Positions 39,595-49,150 of a stretch of 64,000 bases of DNA are shown here, piece by piece. The position numbers and the translations under genes were made by a program. The notes under the pieces are model-generated. The model was given only the letters and a program-made list of their open reading frames with translations, had not been told where the DNA came from and did no database searches. How positions within the stretch are numbered: position 1 is the first letter of the stretch; each line of letters opens with the position of its first letter. The DNA lies in contig CAJNDS010002590.1 in assembly GCA_905221605.1 (NCBI GenBank), forward strand, positions 124,501 through 188,500, in the 5' to 3' direction. The DNA is from Symbiodinium natans. Its lineage: Eukaryota > Sar > Dinophyceae > Suessiales > Symbiodiniaceae.

Positions 39595-39674
39595 AGTTCG
39601 AGTCCCTGTATCCTCCCATAGAGGGATCCGGGGGGACATAAGGCACCCAAGAGCTGGCAAGAAACCTTTTGTCG

Positions 39675-39885
39675 ACCCTAAACCCTAAACCCTAAACCCT
39701 AAACCCTAAACCCTAAACCCTAAGCCCTAAGCCCTAGGCCCTAAACCCTAAACCCTTAACCCTTAACCCTGAACCCTTAACCCTTAACCCTTAACCCTTA
39801 AACCCTAAACCCTAAACCCGAAACCCTAAACCTGCAAACCCTAAAACCCTAAACCCTAAACCCTCAACCCTCAACCCCAAACTGA
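39675..39885. repeat. CCCTAAA array with a CCCTTAA block
   Basis: CCCTAAA (39675-39725), CCCTAAG, then about six CCCTTAA (39750-39800), then mixed units. Confidence 0.93.
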
Positions 39886-40062
39886 CTAGCTTTTGTTTTG
39901 GGGTTTAAGGGGCCACCCTGATGTGACAAACCTTTTTCTGCGTTGCCTTTAAACTTTAAAGGCATCAGTTCTTGATTTCAATGGACGACCATTCCCGGAA
40001 CGAGTCCCTGCAATGTGGCCTCAGTGTCAGCTAGGCGGGTGGCAAAAAAAGCACAAACACCC

Positions 40063-40165
40063 TAAACCCTAAACTCTGAACCCTGAACCCTAAACCCTAA
40101 ACCCTAAACCCTAAACCCTAAACCCTAAACCCTAAAACCCTAAACCCTAAACCCCAAACCCTCCA
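40063..40165. repeat. (CCCTAAA)n array
   Basis: About 14 units immediately left of the 40188 exon. Confidence 0.94.
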
Positions 40166-40187
40166 GAGGGCTAAACAAAACCTGCAG

Positions 40188-41179
40188 CGCGAGTCACGAA
40201 ACCCAGCAGGCTGCGGGCCTGCCCACCGCTCCGCCCACTCGCCGGCTCAGGGGCAAGCAGAAGGTAGGGTTTAGGGTTTAGGGTTTAGGGTTTAGGGTTT
40301 ATAGGGTTTAGGGTTTAGTTTAGGGTTTGGGTTTGGGGTTTGGGGTTTAGGGTTTAGGGTTTGGGGTTTAGGGTTTGGGGTTTGGGGTTTTGGGATAAGG
40401 CTGGGGAGGGGGGGGGGATGCGGGGGGTGTAAGGGTTTGTAGGGCTTCGAGGTGCAGGGATTCAAGGGTTTCGAGGTGTAACCCTACACCCTCAATCCTA
40501 AACAGGCTGTTGAGGGCCTGTTCAGGTCTGATAAGCTTTAGGGCCTAGGGTTTAGGGCTTAGGGTTTAGCGCTTCGGTATGCACTTGTAGCTGACTAGCA
40601 TGTAGAGTTCACTATGGCCGACTTGATGATTGAGAGTTGACTGACTTAGTGGCCAATGCACCTCCTATCGCCCTAAGCAAAACCCACCCTAAACCCTAAA
40701 CCCTGAGACACGGAAGCCGTCGACAGACATCTGTATACGGAATCCTCACCTGGCTTTTCCGCGCTGTGAGCGGTTCAGCCGTAATCCTTACACCCCTGCA
40801 ACTCTAAAGCCTTTACAATCCCTAAGCCCAAAAAACCCCAAACCTGGACCTAAAACCCTAAACCCAAAAAACCCCAAACCTGAACCCTAAAACCCTAAAC
40901 CTGAACCCTAAAACCGTGAAAACCGCTGTACAGTTGAAGTGACGGCTGCCTTGCCTGCCTTGCGCGAGTGTCTGAGAGGTGTGAGAGCCGAAGTTGCCCC
41001 CCCCCCCCCCCCCACACCCCTTTCCCCTCCCCTTGAAGGGTTTAGGGTTTAGGGTTTAGGGTTTAGGGTTTAGGGTTTAGGGTTTAGGGTTTAGGGAAAC
41101 CCGCTCCCCTTCTCAGGCACCTCCCACACCGGCGCCCTCACAGCCACCTGCGCCGGTGAAGCGCCGCCCTCGAAGCCGG
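40188..41179 (+). CDS. Two-exon fragment of a basic, proline-rich protein
   Basis: Exon 40188-40263 (SHETQQAAGLPTAPPTRRLR then GKQK) has a GTAGGG donor. Exon 41117-41179 (APPTPAPSQPPAPVKRRPRS then R) has the acceptor TTCTCAG. Both junctions are phase 0, so the frames join. The 853-nt intron starts with GTAGGGTTTAGGG and is full of telomere-like units. KRRPRSR and RRLRGKQK are basic clusters that could act as nuclear localisation signals; this is inference. The second exon ends where a TIR family-1 element begins (GTGCGT at 41180). If that element is removed up to CCAAGTAG at 41425, the frame continues GFSKLPILRRFTRPH and stops at about 41473. Confidence 0.45.
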
Positions 41180-41425
41180 GTGCGTTTTTTGGGAGGTTCA
41201 TGGGTCGCTTCATGAGCGTAGTGCAGGGTTTAGGGTTTAGGGTTTAGGGTTTAGGGTTTAGGGTTTAGGGTTTAGGGTTGAGGTGCTGAAAATTACCACA
41301 CAGGTAAGTACATACTGGAGCTGAGACCTTGTGAGTCAGGAGTCTACTTAGAACCTAGTTAGTGGCTTAGGGGCTTGCAAGTATGCTGCTAATCGGGGTT
41401 ACAAGTACCCCGAACCTCCAAGTAG
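41180..41425 (+). mobile_element. TIR family-1 element acting as an intron (GT...AG)
   Basis: Starts GTGCGTTTTTTGGGAGGTTC directly at the 3' end of the 41117 exon and ends CGAACCTCCAAGTAG. A TTTAGGG array (about 41226-41278) lies in its 5' half. Inner arms include AAGTACATACT / AGTATGCT and GGGGTTACAAGTACC. Confidence 0.55.
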
Positions 41426-41874
41426 GGTTTTTCGAAGCTTCCAATACTAAGGCGATTCACAAGGCCACACTAAGGGCCCCGGGGTTCCCATGGTTCCATT
41501 TTCTCCCCGGTCTTGTTGGGCTTTTGGGGGCTCTTGTGGCTTCAGGAATTTTGGGTTGAGGCGCAGGGTCTCGGCCGCAGCATGGGCCCCAACAAGAGAT
41601 TGAGCCTTGGAGCAAACTGTGCGGTCAGGGCATAACGGTTTTGCAGCTCTCAGCCCTTGCGCCTTACACCCGAAACCCTGAAACGGGCTTCGGGTGTATG
41701 GCCCTTCGGGCTCAGGGTCTGAGTTGCATTGGACTACTATACTCTAATGCTTTTTTTTTGGTTCTGGGTTCCTACTATAACTACTCATACCGAAGACAAG
41801 TACATACTTCTTTTCCAGGGTCTACTGCAGCTTTCGGCTCCTCCCAAGCCCGAATCGCAAATCTGCTGCAGATG

Positions 41875-41942
41875 CCGAAGTAGCTTAGGGTTTAGGGTTT
41901 AGGGTTTGGGGTTTAGGGTTTAGGGTTTACCGAAGTAGCTAA
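41875..41942. repeat. TTTAGGG array flanked by an 11-bp direct duplication
   Basis: CCGAAGTAGCT occurs at 41875-41885 and again at 41930-41940; the bases between are six telomere-like units. Without one copy and the array, the coding frame upstream (AADAEVAK) reads straight into the exon at 41936. This looks like insertion of a telomere-like array with a target-site duplication. Confidence 0.65.
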
Positions 41943-42018
41943 GATGATTAAAGGCAAATGGGCCCCGACACTTTATGCTTGCCCCGCCCGCGACCTTGAA
42001 CTCCTGGAAGCCTTCCTG
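41936..42018 (+). CDS. Candidate exon, unknown protein
   Basis: The frame AKMIKGKWAPTLYACPARDL then ELLEAFL is strongly protein-like. Its 5' limit is the second copy of the 11-bp duplication (AG at 41934-41935 or 41937-41938). Its 3' limit is a GA donor leading into CCCTAAAACC. No family recognised. Confidence 0.48.
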
Positions 42019-42571
42019 GAAAACCCTAAAACCCTAAAACCCTATAAGGCCCAAACCCCTGAGGGCCTAGGATTTCGAGATTACGGTGTATAGGCCTACT
42101 AGTAGAGTAGGTAACCTTGAACCTTTTTGGGGTAGTATAATGCCTTTATAATCCCAAAGGTTAACCTTTACTTTTCCCAGGTTACTGGACAACCAAGTAG
42201 GAGAGTATACCCCGGAGTCCACTGAAGCATTCGATCGCCGGCTGACTTGGCGGAAAGAAGCGGAGCCCCTCGGTTGCCGAAAGGGCTCAGGCTATTCGGG
42301 CCTTTGAAGCCTTCCCCAGCTTGGCTGCCACCATAAAAACTTTGGGCAATGCAGTAGATGAGCGTGCAAGCCTCAGAACCCTGCTGAATTTGCAGCCTCG
42401 TCTCTGAATGTTTCTGTGTTTAGTGGCTGGAACATGTGCAGGATCTAGGAATGCCTTACGGGAACAGGCAGCAGTGATTTCACTGGTAGTCTTAGCTGCA
42501 AGTCCCAGCCCCTTGTTCTGCCTGTCGCCTTTCCGTACCCACCTGTTCTTTAAAGCCCCACTGCTTACTTG

Positions 42572-42588
42572 AGCCGTTGTGGCTCAAG
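42572..42588 (+). promoter_or_regulatory. Relict spliced-leader sequence upstream of the KFGD gene
   Basis: AGCCGTTGTGGCTCAAG matches AGCCATTTTGGCTCAAG at 15 of 17 positions, 60 bases before the ATG. The best of the three relict leaders in the window. Confidence 0.72.
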
Positions 42589-42647
42589 CCTTTGCAGCCC
42601 CCTAGCGCCCGCTCCACCTCCCTCGCGTGAGTGGCCACCCGTGTGCA

Positions 42648-43998
42648 ATGGCTCGAATGGCCCGACGTCCCGGCACTCTGCCGCTGGCCCTGGCCCTCGT
42701 CCTGCTGGCTGTGCGTTTTGGTCCGAGCTTTGTGCCCGGCACGGCCCCGACCCTCCGGGTCCAGGAAAGCCTTCGGCCTCAGCGCGTCGTTCGTTTCGCA
42801 GACCCGGAGGACGAGGAGCACGTCACGGCCTTGGCGAAGCTGGAGGAGGAGATTGAGGCGAAGATCGAGGAGGCCGACAAAGCCGAGGACAAGACTCGCA
42901 TGTCCGAGCTCGCTCGCCTCCTGGTTCTGACCCGCACGAGCGCGGCCGCCACGGCTTGGCAGCTGACCACAGAGTTGAAGAAGGAGGTGGGAACCAGCGT
43001 TGCCGCCGCCATCAGCGAGTTTGTTGGGAAGGAGGCCTACAACATCGAGGATGTCGCGACAAAGGTCGAGGAGAAGGTCACGGCCGCCGTGAAGAAGCTC
43101 GACAATGTCTACCTCACCACCGACGCGGCCAAGGTGGCACCCGAAGGGAGCGACCCGATCATCCTTTCCCAGGTGGTAACTTGGCAGCCCGGTGGTATCC
43201 CTTTGCCCCTTTTCTTTGGTTCAAGGTTCCCTTATAAAGTAACCAAAACCCTAAACCCTAAACCTTAAGCCCTAAACCCCAAAAAGGGTACCCTTATTCT
43301 ACTATTTCATATTGGGATAGCAAGGTAAAGCCAGTGGCCGGCCAAATCAAGGAAGGTGCCAAGGAGGCCGCATTGGCCTTCACAGGCCTGGGCTGGATTT
43401 GGGGACCGAATCTTACAGTCCTGTGGGCCCTCATCCTTAGCGCATAGAATCATAGAAGCTGAAGTTTTTCTATGCGGCCCCCAAGTCCCAAACCCTAAAC
43501 CCTAGAAAAACTAGAAACCCCAAACCCCAAACCGCAAACCCCAAACCCTAAACCCTAAACCCTAAACCCTAAACCCCAAACCCCAAACCCTAAACCCCAA
43601 ACACCCGTCTAGGCAAGGAGGAGTACAAGTTCGGGGATGTCAGCAAGGAAGCCGCGGCGCGTGCGAAGACTGCAGTGGCCACCCTCTTAGGCAAGGAGGA
43701 GCTTCCGGGACCACACTTAGTGGAGCCCTTTTCTTCCAGTTTTGGTAGGCTTCAGGGTTTGGGGGCTCAGGTTCTTTGTGTGTTTTGGCCGCTTTAAGCC
43801 AAAAAGTTGAGAGCACCCCTTGTGTTCTTTAGGTTTGTCTTGAGCCGTAGGTATGAGTTCGGGGATGTGACGAAAGCCGCAGTGAACAAAGCCATGGACA
43901 AGATTGCGGACTGGACGGGCAAGGGAGAGTACAAGTTCGGGGACATCACCAAGACCCTGCTCCGCAAGACCCTGAACTACCTGGAGAAGGACGACTGA
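42648..43998 (+). CDS. Secreted or plastid-directed protein with KFGD repeats
   Basis: Model: exons 42648-43172, 43325-43385, 43613-43700 and 43851-43998, 273 residues, all phases consistent. Donors are GT, GC and GC; acceptors AG. Residues 1-30 form a signal peptide (RRPGTLPLALALVLLAVRF) followed by FVPG, resembling the FVAP-type motif at the signal-transit junction of peridinin-plastid proteins. The body is helical and charged (ALAKLEEEIEAKIEEADKAE). The last two exons hold three related units: GKEEYKFGDVSKEAAARAK, GKEEYEFGDVTKAAVNKAM and GKGEYKFGDITKTLLRKTL. Similar KFGD units are familiar from other dinoflagellate proteins of unknown role. Introns 1 and 2 contain CCCTAAA near their acceptors. 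Of the two in-frame ATGs near the start, the first was used. Plastid location is inference. Confidence 0.82.
43475..43602. repeat. CCCTAAA/CCCCAAA array inside intron 2 of the KFGD gene
   Basis: About 14 units ending ten bases before the acceptor at 43612. Confidence 0.93.
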
Positions 43999-44330
43999 GC
44001 TGCGCGTTTAAAGAAGGGACGGCCCAAGCTGCGACGGCCCAAGCTGCTGGATGCGCTCCTTTGAAGGGGGTCGCTCAGCAACCCTGACGCCCAAGGCTTG
44101 GCGCCACGCAGCTCTCAAAGCTGCGGAGAGCGGGAACCCATTTCTCGAGCCGCAGTTGCTCCAGTCAAAGAGCCCACTCCAGGACTTCTTATGGGGGAAG
44201 CCCTAAACCCCAAAACCCTAAAACCCTAAACCCCAAGACCAGAACCCCCTCCCCCTCCCGGTTTAGGGTGTAGGGTGTATAGGGTTTAGGGTTTAGGGTT
44301 GAGGGTTTAGGGTTTAGTCAAAGTTTTGAC
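43999..44330. other. 3' flank of the KFGD gene
   Basis: ACGGCCCAAGCTGC is duplicated in tandem at about 44020-44048. Mixed telomere-like units follow from 44200. No gene seen. Confidence 0.6.
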
Positions 44331-44460
44331 CGTTGCGCAAAACGGGTTTGGGGTTTAGGGTTTGGGCCCTGGCGGGGAGAGGGGGGGTGGGTAGGCTTAT
44401 GAGGGTGTAATGTTAGGTTGTCCATGGGGCGACGCCCAAAACCACCTGGCACGGTACCCC

Positions 44461-44580
44461 AAGCCATACACGCCCCGCCTAAACCCTAAACCCGAAACCC
44501 TAAACCCCAAACCCTAGACCCCAAGCCCTAAACTCTAAACCCGAAACCCTAAACCCTTAACCCTAAACCCCCTCCCCCGA
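44461..44580. repeat. CCCTAAA-type array with variants
   Basis: About 15 decayed units. Confidence 0.88.
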
Positions 44581-46750
44581 ACTTAAACTTTTGGGATCCG
44601 ACGCCACAAGCTCGGCCGTGATCTCCACACGGTCCCTTTCCGGGCACCCTATACACCCCAAGCCCGAAACTCCACAGCAGACCCTAAACTCTAAGTTATG
44701 TAGTGGTTGGAGTAAGTACTAAGAACATTTTGTCAGGGTCCCTGTATAATGACTCCCAAATTCTAATTATTAAGGCCCCTCTAGTAGATAGACCCCAAAA
44801 AGAACCATGAACGCATCCGACTTCGGCCTTGGAGCTTCAAGAGAGTTACTGGGGCTCTGGAGTTTTCAGCTCCCAGGATAATTTTCGTAGGCGAGTGCTT
44901 CCCCACCTCCTACGCTAGTTCTTGTTGGGGTGCGCGTAGGTTCCTCATTCCTTAAGCCCCTACGAAGAAGAACGCGAAACAGAGTTCTTCGGATGAGGTT
45001 CCTGCCAGCTGGAAGCAGCGTGTCTTGGGCAGCAGGGGGTCCACGATGAAGTTCCCAGAGAGTTCACTACCCCACTTGATTGAGGACCATGCCTGCAACC
45101 CAGTAGGGTTTAGGACCGGGAAGTATACCCCGCTACCAAGGGCAGCTGTCCTGGCACACTGCCGGTCTGGTTCGAGCATGGCTGAAGCTGAGCTGCACAC
45201 ATCTTTTCGGAGGGGCTTCTGTGTAAGCGTCAGGGTCCACGGCATTCAGTGAGCAAGGCTGAGGCACTCGACCCCCTGAATCCTAGATGCTTTCTAGGGG
45301 TCATGGAGCCAGTGCTGGGACATCTCCCGAATGCATTCAAGGACACAAGCTAACATTGGTGGTCCCCCGAAAGATTTGTTACCAGGAAGAAGGTTTGAGT
45401 CAAATGCGGGGAGGATCGATGCGCACACCTCAACGCACGAGCTTCATTCAGCCTGAAACATCTTGGACGTTTAGGGTTTAGGGTTTAGGGTTTCGGGACT
45501 GCCCAAGCCCGGATGCAAAAGGGTTTCGGGTTATGCAGGTGTGTATGAAAGTTGTCTCGTCTGAATCGCCCCTCTGATGCTGCAGACTTTGCTATCCGAG
45601 GGTGCATGCGGTTATGGGTGGAGGGCATACACTCTTGCAACGAGCGTGTCGAAGCTTACGCCCACCCCGAAACGCAAGCGGCACCCAACTACCCGAGGCG
45701 CTTTTCAAGTGAAGCGCCGGAGCTCCACCGGCGTGTCAGCATCTCCTGCGAGGGGGTCATGTAGGTTTGGCATGGCCTTCGGGTCTCGAGACTTAATGCG
45801 GCATGTTCACCCTCAAGCCCCAGCCCCAAACCCCCAATGAAGCGGCCTTAAAACACAGGAAAGTACGTATGAAACATGTGGCTTGAACTTGTATGGTACA
45901 TTCATCAACTACCAAGACGGGCCCAGAATTTCAAGCTGCCAACCAGGGGGGCTTTGGGGACTCTGAATCGCATGTCCCTGGAGGTCCTTTCCACGAATTC
46001 ACATGAGTGCTGACCGAAATCGACATGATGGGATACGTCGTATCATGTAGGGTTCAGGGCTTAGGCCTCTCACCCCAAAAGAGTCGGCCATGTTCTAGAT
46101 CAACCCCGACCATCAATCGAAGACAAGGGCCATGATCCTCTGGGTCGCTGGGCCAGAGGGGCCATGCGCAAACGCATGGCTTCCTCGCAAGCCCTGCGTG
46201 TTGCCAAGAAAAGGTGCTTTGCCCTGTGCCCTGGGCTAGACTTCAGGCCCTCTACAGCCCTAAGCTTGGACTCCTCTGTACATCTGTACACGAAAGTAAA
46301 AAGAACATCCTCCCCCCCCCCCCCCCCGCCCCCTGGCTCCCATCTTGCACGGCTTGGATAGAACGTGGTCCTTCTGCTTACATCTCGGAAACCACAATCA
46401 GTAATCTCGGCTCGCACCTGGTCTCAGACTTCCTCCTGACGCGGTGTAGCCTCCGTGGTCCAGTTCCTCAAGCCCTACTCCCCATATACGATTCCCTGAG
46501 TGTAAAAGGGACCCCTCCTCCTCCTCCTCCTCCGTCATGCACATAGTGCCAAGGTTGGCGCACCTTTGGGGCTTCAAGCGGAGGCGCGCCCTAAACCCTC
46601 GAAAACCATGGGTGGTCTTTGGGCTTCAGGGCTAAAAAGGGTTCTGCATGTTTTTAGTTTTGGACAGTGAGGGGTTTCGCAGAGCCCTGGCATTGAAGTT
46701 TTAAGTCTTTCAGTAGGGTTTAGGATAAGTTTTTTTGAGTTTTGGGTTAA
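44581..46750. other. No firmly supported gene
   Basis: Frames of 60-110 codons at 44952-45252 (both strands), 45552-45764 (+) and 46100-46546 (both strands) were examined. The + frame at 45590-45764 (DFAIRGCMRLWVEGIHSCNE onward to a TAG) is the most protein-like and follows CTGCAG, so it may be a terminal exon. The rest shows nothing specific. A C-run lies at 46311-46327. Confidence 0.4.
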
Positions 46751-46987
46751 GGGCTTAGGGGGGGGGGCATTCGTTATGATGGTGATGTCCAGCATGTTTG
46801 CCGGCGTGAGATTATCAAGGCGCGGTTGCATGCAATCATGGAAGCTTTGCCGTGGCTTCAAACGTCTCCCACACCCGTAAATGCTGACCGACCGTCGCCC
46901 GCACTCGAGCACAGCCCTAAACGCAAAGCCCTTGGCTGCACGAATCCCAGCCCTGAGCCTCAAGCTCTCCAACGCCTCGGCCCTTAG
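46751..46987 (+). CDS. Candidate terminal exon, unknown protein
   Basis: A frame without an ATG runs from a G-run to a TAG at 46985 and includes IRYDGDVQHVCRREIIKARL then HAIMEALPWLQTSPTPVNAD and HSPKRKALG. It is more protein-like than the minus frame. The real start is probably at an AG within or after the G-run, near 46757-46768. It resembles C-terminal ends of mobile-element polyproteins only in a general way; no family is claimed. Confidence 0.38.
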   Translation, partial: GLRGGGIRYDGDVQHVCRREIIKARLHAIMEALPWLQTSPTPVNADRPSPALEHSPKRKALGCTNPSPEPQALQRLGP

Positions 46988-46990
46988 AGC

Positions 46991-47190
46991 TTGAGTTTAG
47001 GGTTTAGGGTTCAGGGTTTAGGGTAGAACACCATCCCTTATCCCCCCCAAGCCCCCAAAATTCAAAACAAACGCCTAGCCAGCACGTGCGCCAACATAAG
47101 ACGTGCTGCTGGCCTGCGGAAACTCAGCCTTGAGTCCTAAGTCCGACGGTTTAGGGTTTAGGGTTTTGGGTTTAGGGTTTAGGGTTTAGG
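46991..47190. repeat. Two short TTTAGGG arrays around a 120-bp spacer
   Basis: Units at 46993-47027 and 47148-47190, G-strand orientation. Confidence 0.88.
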
Positions 47191-47208
47191 GCTATCCCCC
47201 CATCGGAG

Positions 47209-47303
47209 CCATGGATGTGGGCAGCCGGACGGTCGTCGTGAAGCAGCTGGTCGCGCTGGACCCGCAGAGCTGCTACGACGCCTTCCTGCCGCCCCGGCTG
47301 CAG
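47209..47303 (+). CDS. Candidate exon, unknown protein
   Basis: Acceptor ATCGGAG, then MDVGSRTVVVKQLVALDPQS then CYDAFLPPRLQ, then a GA donor. Composition and GC-rich third positions match supported exons. The ATG at 47211 may be a start codon or internal. TTTAGGG follows at 47432. Confidence 0.42.
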
Positions 47304-47594
47304 GAAGTTCGGGGCTCCGGGGGAAACGTGTGCTGGGAAGATTGGGGAAGGAAGATGTGCCCGACGCCCCCCCCCGCCGCGAAGTATCCGACCCTCTAAG
47401 AGGGGTCGAGCCCTAAGTCCATAGCTCCCTTCTGGTTTAGGGTTTAGGGTTTAGGGTTTAGGGTTTGGGAGCCAGGAGGTCCTGTTGGAAGAAGGGCCTG
47501 GTGTTTGGGCAGCCTCCGGAGGATGGGTGTTGGGGGCTTGGGAGGCTCTTGTACATCTGATCCTACCTGTATTTCACACCAGTAGTAGCGGCAT

Positions 47595-47620
47595 ATATAC
47601 ATATATATGTATATAATATA

Positions 47621-47657
<37 letters not shown>
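47595..47657. repeat. (AT)n tract
   Basis: About 60 bases of alternating AT with few breaks. Confidence 0.95.
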
Positions 47658-47661
<4 letters not shown>

Positions 47662-47809
47662 GTTTTTTTATATATTTGTATAGAAGGTTAAAAAAAGAGA
47701 AGTAAACATAGGCCACCCCAATTATCGCTTTACTGGGCTGATGATTCCAACCACAAGTGGGGATCAGGATGATCAGAAGCCCTAAACTGAATTAACGAAG
47801 ATACCTTAA

Positions 47810-47941
47810 CGTGTATCATTATACCTCTACGATGATTTACGGTTCTTCAACTTGGGGGGCGTTGCGTTCTCGGGCCTCGCTGTCAGGGAGGCCCTGCTGA
47901 TTGGGTTCACGACTCCGGGTCGCACGGACTCTTTTTTTTGA
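47810..47941 (+). CDS. Candidate terminal exon, unknown protein
   Basis: A frame without an ATG reads DDLRFFNLGGVAFSGLAVRE then ALLIGFTTPGRTDSFF and stops at TGA 47939. No good acceptor is visible, so the 5' limit is uncertain. The minus frame is open too but is P- and R-rich. Confidence 0.27.
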   Translation, partial: RVSLYLYDDLRFFNLGGVAFSGLAVREALLIGFTTPGRTDSFF

Positions 47942-48139
47942 GGGGTTTAGGGGTTTAGGGGTTTCGGGTTTAGGGTTTAGGGTTTGTTGCATGTTTGCCG
48001 GCAGCCCCCCAAGTCCGTTGCTCAAAAAAAGGGTTTAGGGTTTAGGGTTTAGGGGTCTTTTTGGGATGGGCCCCACTGTCCTTGCAAGAGTCTCTTCCGA
48101 TGTGCTGGCACCGCCCTCAGTCCATGCTTCAACAAGGTG

Positions 48140-48362
48140 CGGGGTTTAGGCCCACAGCTCATGGAGCAGTTCAGAAGAAGGTTGCAGTTTCCGGGGGGGG
48201 GGGGGGGGGGGGGGTGCCCTTAAAGCCTACATTGAGACCCAGCGCATCATTCTCGACTACCAACAACCCGGGAGGCGCAAGGTTTGGAAGGAGGGTGCGG
48301 GCCTTGGCACGCCGCAGATTTTGGAGGACGGGCCCCGAAAAAGCGAAGACAGAGGCCCCTAG
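48140..48362 (+). CDS. Candidate terminal exon interrupted by a G-run
   Basis: From 48219 the frame reads LKAYIETQRIILDYQQPGRR then KVWKEGAGLGTPQILEDGPR and stops at TAG 48360; it is strongly protein-like. Upstream of a 22-base G-run (48193-48214) another frame reads PQLMEQFRRRLQFPG. The two are out of frame across the G-run, which could be an intron part, a slipped homopolymer in the assembly, or a true frameshift. Confidence 0.42.
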
Positions 48363-48519
48363 TTCAGGAGTCAACTACGTAGGAATTAATCGGCCGCCCT
48401 AGGTCCTACACACCCTCAACCCGAAACCCCTACGATGGCGTAAGGGCGCATGCCTTGATGTTACGGGCTCGTTGAAGGTGCCGAGAGGGTTAATGGGCGA
48501 AAAGGTGCAGACAAGGCTA

Positions 48520-48890
48520 TGGGTTTAGGGCTTGGGGCTTAGGGTTTAGGGTTTAAGGGTTCAGGGTTCAGGGTTTCGGGTTTATGTTTGGACCGATTAG
48601 CAGTAGCAGGCTGCTTCCCCGTGACTAGTCATACCCAAGGTTGGAAATCTCAAGAGTCACATTCCCTAAGCCCTAAACCCTAAACCCTGAACCCTGAACC
48701 CTGAACCCTAAACCCTAAACCCTTGTCTGTTCCTAAGTCCTAGGCCCATGCCACCCTTTCGGGTCCAGGATTTGGGGCTGGGATCCGGTTTCCCGCAGCA
48801 GGCCCTACTTCGTCCAACAACCCTAAACCCTAAACCCTAAACCCTAAAGCCTAAACCCTAAACCCTAAACCCTAAACGCTAAACCTCTTA
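48520..48890. repeat. Scattered telomere-like arrays
   Basis: G-strand units at 48527-48590, C-strand units at 48666-48725 and 48821-48885. Confidence 0.85.
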
Positions 48891-49150
48891 CAATCGCTGA
48901 AAGTTCATTGGACTCACTACCATCTGGTTTTAAGTGAGGCCCCGATCCACTTGAAAAGTCCCATGAACCCTCCCGCAAAGCCTTTCCGAAGCATACTGCT
49001 CCACGCAAAGTACCCATACCCGTTCTAAGTAGATAGGCCCCTAAATTTTTGGCCCCAACGCCCTTCAGCCTCTATGGCAGCCTGGAGAGTACTGGTTTTG
49101 TACACTTATCCTTTATCATTTTGCCATCATCACCCTCGTAACCCTTCCAG

